DNA of 50,127 bases. It comes from Kangiella sp. (lineage in GTDB: Bacteria > Pseudomonadota > Gammaproteobacteria > Enterobacterales > Kangiellaceae). Below the pieces are notes generated by a model. It was not told the origin of the DNA, did not search any database, and was given only the letters and a program-made list of their open reading frames with translations. Both the position numbers and the translations under genes were made by a program. The DNA lies in the NCBI GenBank assembly GCA_028284185.1, contig JANQSG010000031.1:1-50127 (forward strand). Reading direction: 5' to 3'. Below, one piece after another: positions 28,264-35,190 of this stretch. The first letter of the stretch is position 1. Every line of letters begins with the position of its first letter.

Positions 28264-28281
28264 TTGTTATTTTTTGATTCT
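28249..28281 (+). terminator. AT-rich 15-bp hairpin overlapping the GDPD stop
   Basis: A perfect 15-bp inverted repeat (AGAATCAAAAAATAA and its complement) with a TTG loop contains the GDPD stop codon in its left arm. It probably terminates the + strand operon; the T-run lies within the stem, so the match to a classic terminator is only partial. Confidence 0.6.
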
Positions 28282-28353
28282 TCATTCCTGCCTTCTCGGG
28301 CGACCAAAGGAAAAGTCCATGCTGAATGACGGAAATATTTTATTTAGCAGGAT

Positions 28354-29475
28354 TTATAAGTTAACTTCTTTCCACGCTGCCAAGACTTTAGCTTCTTTAT
28401 CAGGTTTTATACCAGCACGTAATTTTTCTTGACGTTCTTGTGGCAGGGTCACAAACCAGCTGTAAGTATCTTTGATAATGTTTTTTAAAGGCCTTTGTTT
28501 TAAGCCATTGGCGTAAGCCTTCTCTGAACTCATGGTGCCTGCGCCAGCAAAATCGCCTTTCGGTGGAAACCAGGCCGGCATTTCCGCCCAGGGTTGCACA
28601 GAGTGTTTTTCTAGAAACTCGGTAGGCACCCAAACTAGATTGGTTTTGGGATTAAGCGTCATTTTACAGCTGATCAGCAACTCGCCAATGGTGATATCAT
28701 TGCCATCGGTTTGCGCATTAAAAATCCCAGTGATCTTTTTATTACCACAATGTACCGTCCATTCCGCCAGATCACGCACATCAATAATTTGAATAAAGTC
28801 TTTACCTTCGCTGGGACAAAGTACGTCGCCGCCTTTTGCGATACGCACCGGCCAGTAGGTAAAACGATCAGTTTTATCACCAGGGCCGACAATTAGTCCA
28901 GGACGAATAATGGTTGCTTTATCGCCCAAACGATCCAGTGCCGCTTTCTCGCAAAGCGCTTTTAGAGGGCCATAAGTTTGTCCTGTGACTTTTTCCGTAG
29001 TTGGATCATCTATGCTGCCAACAGGCGCGGTTTCATCCATGTTTTTCTGTGTCCAGTCGCCATACACCGAGATGGTAGAAATTAAAATATATTGGCCAAT
29101 GTTTTCACCCACTTGATCGAGCAGCATATTGACTACGCGAGGATAATAACTCGAAGTATCGATCACCAGATCCCATTTGGTGTCTTTTAACTGCTTAATA
29201 TCGTCAGTCTTACGATCACCTTTAATTAAAGGCAGGGAAGCTAATAGTTCTGGATATAAGGTTGGCTTGGTTTTGCCACGATTAAACAATGTGACCTTAT
29301 GGCCCGCATCAATCGCTGCTTTTACCGTATGCGGGCCTAAAAATCCGGTACCACCCATAAACAGGATATTTAAAGACTTATTGGTTTTTGGTATGACGCT
29401 GGTTGCTTGACAGGCGGTTGCTAAGCCAGCGCTGGCAATCAAGGAGTTTTTAATAAACTGACGACGATTTGGCAT
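28354..29475 (-). CDS. Tat-exported NAD-dependent epimerase/dehydratase-like (SDR) protein
   Basis: The start at 29475 (MPNRRQFIKNSLIASAG) is chosen because GGAG precedes it at good spacing and it yields a twin-arginine signal; the frame is open further upstream to 29532. About 373 aa. The signal is followed by a Rossmann nucleotide-binding motif GGTGFLG (about residue 40), a YGPLKALCE segment (the YxxxK catalytic pair of extended SDRs) and late motifs FNAQTDG and WFPPKGDFAG. Export by Tat makes sense for a protein folded with NAD(P) before secretion. The ATACQ context is a weak lipobox, so it might be a lipoprotein. The substrate is unknown. It is monocistronic and convergent with the GDPD operon. 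Confidence 0.85.
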   Translation of the reverse strand: MPNRRQFIKNSLIASAGLATACQATSVIPKTNKSLNILFMGGTGFLGPHTVKAAIDAGHKVTLFNRGKTKPTLYPELLASLPLIKGDRKTDDIKQLKDTKWDLVIDTSSYYPRVVNMLLDQVGENIGQYILISTISVYGDWTQKNMDETAPVGSIDDPTTEKVTGQTYGPLKALCEKAALDRLGDKATIIRPGLIVGPGDKTDRFTYWPVRIAKGGDVLCPSEGKDFIQIIDVRDLAEWTVHCGNKKITGIFNAQTDGNDITIGELLISCKMTLNPKTNLVWVPTEFLEKHSVQPWAEMPAWFPPKGDFAGAGTMSSEKAYANGLKQRPLKNIIKDTYSWFVTLPQERQEKLRAGIKPDKEAKVLAAWKEVNL

Positions 29476-29609
29476 AGCCCACTCCATTAAAAAAATTAAA
29501 CCCGGATAAAGATATCCAACCAACCCTAACAAGAGCTATCGTTATCAGCAAATGTCAAACTGTAACCAAGTGTTGCGTCCTCTAGGCAATTGACTGATAT
29601 GGCTATAGT

Positions 29610-30950
29610 ATGAAGCTATTGTCAATTATCAAAAATTATATGGCTCAACTTCTAAACCGCCTTAAACAGGTACTGGACAAAAGCATCAAGGTTCACCCCA
29701 ATGAACTGAAAGCTACTCTGGTGTCATTTGTGATTATTTTTATCTTAATGGCATCTTATTTTATTTTGCGCCCTGTGCGTGATGCGATGGCGAGTGATTG
29801 GAGTGATTCTGAAGTGAGCTTTTTATGGAATCTACAGTTTTTTATTAGCGCAGCTATTGTTTCACTCTATGGCTTTATTATTTCCAGGATAAAATTTAAA
29901 AATGTGGTGCCATTGGTTTACAGTGCTTTTGCTTTTAGTTTTCTGGCTTTTTATTTTTTAACTCCATTATTTTCTGATCCAACCTTTGTTGAGAAAAGTT
30001 TTTATATTTGGGTGAGCGCTTTTAGCTTGTTCCATGTATCAGTGTTTTGGAGTTTTATGGCGGATACTTTTAGCAAAGAACAATCCAAGCGAATTTTCTC
30101 AGTAGTAGCTGCAGGAGCCAGTGCTGGTGCCATTTTTGGACCTATGATCCCGACTCTGTTTGCCGAAAAATTAGGTCTGGATACTTTAATGCTATTGGCT
30201 GCACTGGGTTTAATTGGTGTGGTTCCTTTGGTGTTTTATATGTATCACCTAAAAGCAAAGGATCTGCATAATGAAGAGCTGCAGGCTGATTTGTCGCAGG
30301 CCAAACTTAAAGCCCAATGGTGGACTGGATTTAAGGCAGTTGTTAGCAATAAAACCTTATTGGTTATTAGTGCCTTTATATTGCTTTATGTTTTTATTGG
30401 CTCTTTTGTTTATTTTGAGCAAAAGAATTTATTAGCGGATTATTCCAGAGCGGATAGGGCACAAATTCTTGGTGGTATTGATTGGATAACCAATACATTA
30501 ACATTTATTTTGGCCTTTTTTGTGACTGGGAGATTGACTACCAAACTTGGCATGGCGGCAACTTTAGCTCTGGTGCCTTTTATTATAATGGCAGGAATGT
30601 TGGTATTAGCTTTCGCGCCTATCATAGTAGTCTTGCTTGCGCTGCAGGTAACCAGGAGGGCGGGAAACTATGCGGTAACACGCCCCGCACGTGAAATGTT
30701 ATTTACTGACGTTTCCAAAGATGAGCGATTTAAGGCCAAGCCAGTGATTGATATTGTGGTTTATCGAGGCGGGGATGCGGTTAGTGGCTCGATATTTGCT
30801 TTGTTGAGTGAGGGTTTTGGATTAGGGCTTGCTGCTATATCAGTTGTTGGTGCAGCAGTTGCTGCAGGATGGGGTGCTTTAGCGGTTTATCTAGGACGAC
30901 AATATGATGGTGTAAAGCAGCAATTTTCAGAGATAAAAAAGGAGGCTTAA
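29610..30950 (+). CDS. NTP/NDP-exchange-like MFS membrane transporter
   Basis: The 446-aa protein has about 12 hydrophobic segments and the early motif SYFILRPVRDAMAS, typical of proteins related to the ATP:ADP antiporter (NTT/AAA) branch of MFS carriers found in free-living bacteria, where substrates are mostly unproven. Other marks are VSVFWSFMADTF, RRAGNYAVTRPAREMLFTDV and VYRGGDAVSGS. ATG 29640 is an alternative start; neither has a strong ribosome site. It stands alone between a divergent SDR gene and a convergent bacterioferritin gene, sharing a hairpin with the latter. Confidence 0.82.
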   Translation: MKLLSIIKNYMAQLLNRLKQVLDKSIKVHPNELKATLVSFVIIFILMASYFILRPVRDAMASDWSDSEVSFLWNLQFFISAAIVSLYGFIISRIKFKNVVPLVYSAFAFSFLAFYFLTPLFSDPTFVEKSFYIWVSAFSLFHVSVFWSFMADTFSKEQSKRIFSVVAAGASAGAIFGPMIPTLFAEKLGLDTLMLLAALGLIGVVPLVFYMYHLKAKDLHNEELQADLSQAKLKAQWWTGFKAVVSNKTLLVISAFILLYVFIGSFVYFEQKNLLADYSRADRAQILGGIDWITNTLTFILAFFVTGRLTTKLGMAATLALVPFIIMAGMLVLAFAPIIVVLLALQVTRRAGNYAVTRPAREMLFTDVSKDERFKAKPVIDIVVYRGGDAVSGSIFALLSEGFGLGLAAISVVGAAVAAGWGALAVYLGRQYDGVKQQFSEIKKEA

Positions 30951-30965
30951 AGCCCCCCTTTTTTG
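30935..30965. terminator. Bidirectional hairpin between transporter and bfr
   Basis: A stem with A-tract, GGAGGCT / AGCCCCCC pairing with one mismatch, and a T-tract lies between two convergent genes. It overlaps the transporter stop codon. Confidence 0.75.
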
Positions 30966-30977
30966 TATTAATAGTTC

Positions 30978-31457
30978 CTAGTTTCCATCGTCGTGCATTT
31001 TTTCAGCCAGATAATTTTGGATACCAATTTTGTCAATCAGGCCTAACTGAGTTTCCAGCCAGTCCACATGCTCTTCTTCACTTTCAAGAATATCCTGCAA
31101 TATATCGCGACTAATAAAATCGCGAGCACTTTCACAATAAGCGATACCTGTGCGTAAGTCAGGGATGGCGTCTAATTCCAGCGCCAAATCGCATTCCAGC
31201 ATTTCTTTAGTGTTTTCGCCAATACGCAGTTTGCCCAGGTCCTGCATATTAGGCAGGCCTTCCAAAAACAAAATACGCTCTACTAAAACATCAGCATGCT
31301 TCATCTCATCAATGGATTCTTCATATTCGTGATCGGCAAGCTCCTTTAACCCCCAATCCTTATACATACGTGCATGTAAAAAATACTGGTTAATAGCAAT
31401 TAGCTCATTGGCCAATACTTTATTTAGAAATTCAATAACCTTGGGATCGCCTTTCAT
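30978..31457 (-). CDS. bfr: Bacterioferritin
   Basis: The 159-aa ferritin-fold subunit forms a 24-mer that oxidises and stores iron. All ferroxidase ligands are present: Glu18, Glu51, His54, Glu94, Glu127, His130. Met52, the haem axial ligand between subunits, is also present (DEMKHAD), marking it as a true haem-binding Bfr. It lies downstream of bfd on the same strand with a gap of 178 bases that contains its own Fur-like sequence, so it may have a separate promoter. Confidence 0.97.
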   Translation of the reverse strand: MKGDPKVIEFLNKVLANELIAINQYFLHARMYKDWGLKELADHEYEESIDEMKHADVLVERILFLEGLPNMQDLGKLRIGENTKEMLECDLALELDAIPDLRTGIAYCESARDFISRDILQDILESEEEHVDWLETQLGLIDKIGIQNYLAEKMHDDGN

Positions 31458-31560
31458 TTTAGGTCCTTTTCATGTGAGTTGTTCAGAATGAATGCTAATA
31501 CTCGATTCTAACGCCAGCAAGAGGGAATAGCAACAGACTTAGCTGCTAAGTTATTGATAT

Positions 31561-31584
31561 TTAATGATAATTAGAATCGTTCTT
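31561..31584 (-). promoter_or_regulatory. Possible Fur-like sequence upstream of bfr
   Basis: The stretch holds repeated NATAAT-like hexamers (TTAATGATAATTAGAATCG), about 100 bases before the bfr start. The match to the Fur consensus is moderate. Confidence 0.4.
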
Positions 31585-31635
31585 GATTGAGAATAAATCC
31601 CAAAGGGCAGGGATTTTTAATGTCACTGAGTTAAT

Positions 31636-31839
31636 TTAAGCTGGAATGGCTAAGTCGAAATTAAACGCAGCCTGTTCTTGTTTGTGGGCTTTTAAGATCT
31701 GACGAGCATCTTTAGCGCATTTGCCACACTGAGTCGCTACCCCTAACTCTTTATTTAAACAACGCATGGTTTTACAGCCAGTTTCTACTGCCTGGCGGAT
31801 CTGAGTATCGGTTATAGCTTTACACAAACAAACGTACAT
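31636..31839 (-). CDS. bfd: Bacterioferritin-associated ferredoxin
   Basis: The 67-aa [2Fe-2S] protein has four cysteine ligands in the Bfd pattern: Cys4 and Cys6 (VCLC), then Cys38 and Cys41 (CGKC). Bfd donates electrons to Bfr to release stored iron under iron limitation. A strong Fur box lies upstream (31893-31907), as expected. It is the first gene of the bfd-bfr pair and diverges from a peroxiredoxin gene. Confidence 0.95.
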   Translation of the reverse strand: MYVCLCKAITDTQIRQAVETGCKTMRCLNKELGVATQCGKCAKDARQILKAHKQEQAAFNFDLAIPA

Positions 31840-31892
31840 AGGGTTAGATTAAAAATATGATTTAACATTTGATAATGCGAATTATAAACAAA

Positions 31893-31907
31893 TGAGAATG
31901 ATTGTCA
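31893..31907 (-). promoter_or_regulatory. Fur box of bfd
   Basis: TGAGAATGATTGTCA matches the 7-1-7 Fur consensus TGATAATNATTATCA at 12 of 14 defined positions, about 55 bases before bfd. A second partial GATAAT/ATTATA repeat lies at 31871-31886. Confidence 0.82.
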
Positions 31908-31950
31908 ATAGCATTGTATATTGATTTTTACCAGTGCTTATAAAGCTATC

Positions 31951-31987
31951 ATAGACAAAATCTATAAGCGTTATAGTCAAGCCTAAA
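31951..31987 (+). promoter_or_regulatory. OxyR-type operator of the peroxiredoxin gene
   Basis: ATAG-N7-CTAT-N7-ATAG with exact OxyR spacing; the fourth element (CTAT) is degenerate (TAAA). Three of four tetramers are perfect. It lies just upstream of the -35 region of the promoter with -10 at 32027, where OxyR activates. Confidence 0.72.
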
Positions 31988-32026
31988 GATCTTAAAAAAG
32001 TAAAAGATTTTCCATGGCCAGAGCGT

Positions 32027-32032
32027 TATAAT
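32027..32032 (+). promoter_or_regulatory. -10 element of the peroxiredoxin promoter
   Basis: A perfect TATAAT 65 bases before the start codon, with a poor -35 (AAGATT), as is usual for activator-dependent promoters. Confidence 0.6.
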
Positions 32033-32096
32033 TCCTCCTCAAAATTTAAATCCCTATTTTAAACTTAATGCAAAAACAATCCATTGGAGGATTATT

Positions 32097-32702
32097 ATGG
32101 GCGTATTAGTAAGCCGTAAAGCACCAGACTTCACAGCTCCAGCCGTACTAGGTAGTGGCGAAATCGTTGATAACTATAACTTTGCGGAAGCCACTAAAGG
32201 CAAACCAGCGGTAGTTTTCTTTTATCCACTAGATTTCACTTTCGTATGTCCTTCTGAGTTAATCGCTTTTGATAAGCGCTTAGGTGAATTCACAAAGCGT
32301 GGTGTTGAAGTTATCGGCGTATCTATCGATTCACACTTCTCGCACAATGCTTGGAGAAATACTGACATCAACAACGGTGGTATTGGTCAAGTAGGTTACA
32401 CATTAGTTGCTGACATGAAGCACGAAATCTGCCAGGCGTATGATGTTGAGCACCCAGCAGAAGGTGTTGCCTTCCGTGGTTCATTTTTAATTGACAAAGA
32501 GGGCGTGGTACGTCATCAGGTAGTTAATGACTTGCCATTAGGTCGTAACGTGGACGAAATGATTCGTATGGTTGATGCGCTTCAATTCCACGAAGAGCAC
32601 GGTGAAGTTTGCCCAGCAGGCTGGAATCAAGGCGATAAAGGTATGGATGCGTCTCCAGATGGTGTGGCGAAATATTTATCTGAAGAAGCTGATAACCTAT
32701 AA
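32097..32702 (+). CDS. Typical 2-Cys peroxiredoxin (AhpC/Prx1 group)
   Basis: The 201-aa thiol peroxidase reduces H2O2 and organic hydroperoxides. The peroxidatic Cys51 is in FTFVCPSE with Pro44/Thr48 in the PLDFTFV loop, Arg127 is in FRGSF, and the resolving Cys172 is in EVCPAGW, so it is a typical 2-Cys enzyme cycling as a dimer. GGAGG precedes the ATG at good spacing. No AhpF gene is adjacent, so thioredoxin is the probable reductant. The OxyR-like operator implies peroxide induction. It sits divergent from bfd, linking iron release and peroxide defence. Confidence 0.95.
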   Translation: MGVLVSRKAPDFTAPAVLGSGEIVDNYNFAEATKGKPAVVFFYPLDFTFVCPSELIAFDKRLGEFTKRGVEVIGVSIDSHFSHNAWRNTDINNGGIGQVGYTLVADMKHEICQAYDVEHPAEGVAFRGSFLIDKEGVVRHQVVNDLPLGRNVDEMIRMVDALQFHEEHGEVCPAGWNQGDKGMDASPDGVAKYLSEEADNL

Positions 32703-32706
32703 TTTA

Positions 32707-32827
32707 ATGGGCTAGATTGTCCGATTACTGTGTTAGAAGTTGTTGCCTGGTGCTCGATTACCTAATTGGTAACCTGCGCTCCCCCAACAACTTCTGCCTT
32801 GTACTCGAAACAATCTATCACCATTAA
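32707..32827. ncRNA. Nested stem-loop element A downstream of the peroxiredoxin
   Basis: Nested inverted repeats span most of this convergent intergenic region: outer arms TTAATGG...TAGATTGT pairing with ACAATCTA...CCATTAA, then AGAAGTTGTTG with CAACAACTTCT, then an inner TTACC-TAATT-GGTAA hairpin. The core TGCTCGATTACC and GGTAACCTGCGCT recurs in element B at 45441-45500 with different arms. It could be a structured RNA, a processing/termination structure or a mobile palindromic element; the strand is undecided. Confidence 0.5.
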
Positions 32828-32835
32828 AAGTTGTC

Positions 32836-32855
32836 ATTCCCGCGAAGGCGGGAAT
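32836..32855. repeat. REP-like palindrome (ATTCCCGC...GCGGGAAT)
   Basis: A perfect 8-bp inverted repeat with a GAAG loop, within GTCATTCCCGCGAAGGCG, the form of a palindromic repeat widely dispersed in proteobacterial genomes. It lies between convergent genes. A diverged relative is at 39217. Confidence 0.7.
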
Positions 32856-32869
32856 CTATAAAGGCTGCA

Positions 32870-33220
32870 TTAACTTGTGGCTTTTTTTGTGGGTATAATT
32901 TGATAAATAATAAAGACTAAAATTGCGACTGGGATTGTTGAAACTAATGCAAAGGTTAAATTGCCTGAGTTAAAAACCAATACCGCTGAAATTGCAAAAG
33001 CAATTAAACAAATTATAGATCCAATCAATTTAGTTTTTGGGACTAATAATAAGATGCCACCAAGAATTTGAATAATCCCGAAAATGATTATCAAGTTTAG
33101 GCTTAAGCCTTGACTAGTTAAAAACTCTACTTCTTGCGGGGCTTGCATTACTTTGGCTGCTCCAGCAGCAAGGCTAAGCAAAGCGATTGCGATAGTTAAT
33201 CCTAAAACAACTTTATTCAT
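32870..33220 (-). CDS. Small DoxX-like integral membrane protein
   Basis: The 116-aa protein has four predicted membrane helices (about residues 5-22, 43-62, 65-85, 88-107) and the GAAKV motif after the first helix, seen in DoxX/DUF-type small membrane proteins. Function in this family is poorly defined; links to redox stress are known for some members. No charged catalytic site is visible. It is separated from the ankyrin gene upstream by about 220 bases in which I see no gene. Confidence 0.65.
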   Translation of the reverse strand: MNKVVLGLTIAIALLSLAAGAAKVMQAPQEVEFLTSQGLSLNLIIIFGIIQILGGILLLVPKTKLIGSIICLIAFAISAVLVFNSGNLTFALVSTIPVAILVFIIYQIIPTKKATS

Positions 33221-33439
33221 AATTCATCCATTCCTATATATTTATCTTGTTATTGTATTTGTTTCACCCAAGCATTAATAGCAGATAAACCAAAACAGCC
33301 TTCAGGCGCTAGATAACTGATAAGTATAAGCTGATGTAGATAGTGAATAAGTTGGCTATCAAGCAGGAACAAGGTTTAGAATAAACCTTGTTCTGTGATC
33401 GTTAGAGTTTTATGACCAGTTTATTATTTGAGTTTTAAT

Positions 33440-34081
33440 TTAGCCTTTTTGTTGGCTTTTAAGTTTCAGCTTGTTCAAATATTCTGGGTCTAAATGATGG
33501 TTTGCAAGAAAGTGTTCGAGCATTTCTTTTTGATTTTTTTCGGTATCCAGAATATTTAACAAAAGAGATTCAACGTAAGGTTGATCAGGCCTTACTCGCT
33601 TATCCATATCGGTCTTTTTTAATAAATACTTGAATAGCTCAAGATTGCCTTGATCAACGGCAACATCAAGAGGCTTTAATTTCCAATCGCAGTAATTATC
33701 AGGATCGGCCCCTTTGTCAATTAATACTTTGACTAATTCCAGGCTTTCACTTTCTGTTACTATATGCAGATAGGTATCTCCAGTAGGTAATATGTTATTG
33801 ATATTGTTGATTAAATTGATAATTTGTGTGGAATAATCAAATTTTTCATCTACCACGTACAGTATAAATAACCTTAAATGCTTTTTATCGGGTAGGTTGA
33901 ATGGTTTTATACATGAAATTACATCTTGAAAAGCAGCAAAGTTATCTTGCTTATAGTGTTGGACAAGCTTTTCTTCTAATACGGATAATTCTTTATTGCA
34001 TGATGTTTTGTTATCTGCTTTTAGAGAAAAAGATGTAAACCCAAACAATAGTAATATTACAAATATAACGCTTTTTTTCAT
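33440..34081 (-). CDS. Exported ankyrin-repeat protein
   Basis: The 213-aa protein begins with a signal peptide (MKKSVIFVILLLFGFTSFSLKA). About two recognisable ankyrin repeats lie at residues 95-165 (TYLHIVTESESLELVKVLIDKGADPD; LKPLDVAVDQGNLELFKYLL). Periplasmic ankyrin proteins often bind and block a partner enzyme. The start overlaps the GST stop by one base (TAATG), so translation is coupled. The partner is unknown; the exported isoaspartyl peptidase two genes upstream is a conceivable candidate. Confidence 0.8.
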   Translation of the reverse strand: MKKSVIFVILLLFGFTSFSLKADNKTSCNKELSVLEEKLVQHYKQDNFAAFQDVISCIKPFNLPDKKHLRLFILYVVDEKFDYSTQIINLINNINNILPTGDTYLHIVTESESLELVKVLIDKGADPDNYCDWKLKPLDVAVDQGNLELFKYLLKKTDMDKRVRPDQPYVESLLLNILDTEKNQKEMLEHFLANHHLDPEYLNKLKLKSQQKG

Positions 34082-34677
34082 TATTTCATCTCAATATATT
34101 GGTTTTGTTGTTTTATTCTTTTTATCCATTCATTTATAGCAGGATAATCGGATAAGTCAAATCCGCCTTCATGGGCTACGTGAGTGTAGGCATAAAGACT
34201 AATATCGGCGGTGGTGAATTGATCGCTAACTAAGAATGGTGTTTGCTTGAGTTGTTGCTCCATAACCTTTAATGCTTTATGACCACCTTCCTGTTTAGAT
34301 TCATACTCAGCTTTTCGATCTTGGGGCAAACCGAGATATTTATTGATAAAGCGTGCGACTGCAATATAAGGCTCATGGCTGTATTGTTCAAAGAATTGCC
34401 ATTGCTGAATTTTGGCTTTTTGCCAAGCATCGATTGGCATCAGCTTTGAACCATCGGCTAAATAGTTAATAATGGCATTGGATTCCCATAAGGTGCGTCC
34501 ATCATCCAACTCCAAAGTTGGAGTTTTACCATTGGGATTTTTTGCCAAAAATGCTTCAGTTCTGGCTTCACCTTTGAGTAAATCCATCTTGATCCACTCG
34601 TGCTCAATACCAAGCAGAGCACAAGTCAATGCTACTTTATAGCAGTTGCCGGAAATAATATCGCCATAGACTTTCAT
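34081..34677 (-). CDS. Glutathione S-transferase family protein
   Basis: The 198-aa protein has a thioredoxin-like N-terminal domain (SGNCYKVALTCALLGIEHEW, then NPNGKTPTLEL with the cis-Pro, and LWESNAIINYLAD, the glutathione-binding Glu-Ser) and an all-helical C-terminal domain (TTADISLYAYTHVAHEGGF). It is a soluble cytosolic enzyme of the bacterial theta/beta-like group; the substrate is not predictable. It lies 12 bases after the lipoprotein gene and is coupled to the ankyrin gene by a TAATG overlap. Confidence 0.9.
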   Translation of the reverse strand: MKVYGDIISGNCYKVALTCALLGIEHEWIKMDLLKGEARTEAFLAKNPNGKTPTLELDDGRTLWESNAIINYLADGSKLMPIDAWQKAKIQQWQFFEQYSHEPYIAVARFINKYLGLPQDRKAEYESKQEGGHKALKVMEQQLKQTPFLVSDQFTTADISLYAYTHVAHEGGFDLSDYPAINEWIKRIKQQNQYIEMK

Positions 34678-34689
34678 TAACTTAATTCT

Positions 34690-35190
34690 CTAGTTGCAGC
34701 TGTTTTTGTGAATGATCTTGATAAACTTTAATGGAATCAAATGCTCTTTATCATCGCCTTCCATTGCCGGGCGCTCGGCATATTCGGCTTCTAGTTCCAC
34801 TAACAGTCTTTGTCCCTCTTGCTCGACCAGGGACGAATATGCAGATTCCAAAGCAATATTATCTGCTTCGAGTGCCACCGGATATGTTTTGCCAGTTACA
34901 CAATCGGTAAAACTCGCTGCATCAGCGTAATATTGATAAAGACCTATCACTTGATTGGAGCCTAGCTTATCAACAGAACTTTTAGCCACATTAGCGTTGG
35001 TCGTTACTGACTCTGATGTTGTTTGCTCTGGCGCTACTGGTTCTGGATTAGCTTGCCCGGCAGGAGCTTGTTGTTTAGGAGCAGTTTGCGGCTGCTTTTC
35101 GTTATCGTTAGAGCAGCCACTTAAGACTAATAAGCTAAAACATAGTGGCAGGCAAATTGATTTCATAAAGCTATTTTCTGCTAAGAACAT
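34690..35190 (-). CDS. Lipoprotein with NlpE/META-like C-terminal motif
   Basis: The most likely mature form derives from the lipobox LSGC (MKSICLPLCFSLLVLSGC begins at 35166), giving an outer-membrane-type lipoprotein (Ser-Asn after the Cys). A Pro/Gln/Ala-rich linker (to about residue 65) is followed by a compact domain with YYADAASFTDCVTGKTYPVA and LESAYSSL, a pattern seen in NlpE-like and related copper/META lipoproteins. Two Cys are in the mature domain. The upstream ATG 35190 overlaps the peptidase stop (TAATG), so translation may begin there, 8 residues before the lipoprotein start. Function is unknown. Confidence 0.75.
   Translation of the reverse strand: MFLAENSFMKSICLPLCFSLLVLSGCSNDNEKQPQTAPKQQAPAGQANPEPVAPEQTTSESVTTNANVAKSSVDKLGSNQVIGLYQYYADAASFTDCVTGKTYPVALEADNIALESAYSSLVEQEGQRLLVELEAEYAERPAMEGDDKEHLIPLKFIKIIHKNSCN

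Noticed and set aside
32720-32800. Integron attC site (because of the long inverted repeat)
   Set aside because: The ends do not carry RYYYAAC and GTTRRRY core sites in the right order, and no cassette ORFs or integrase are present.
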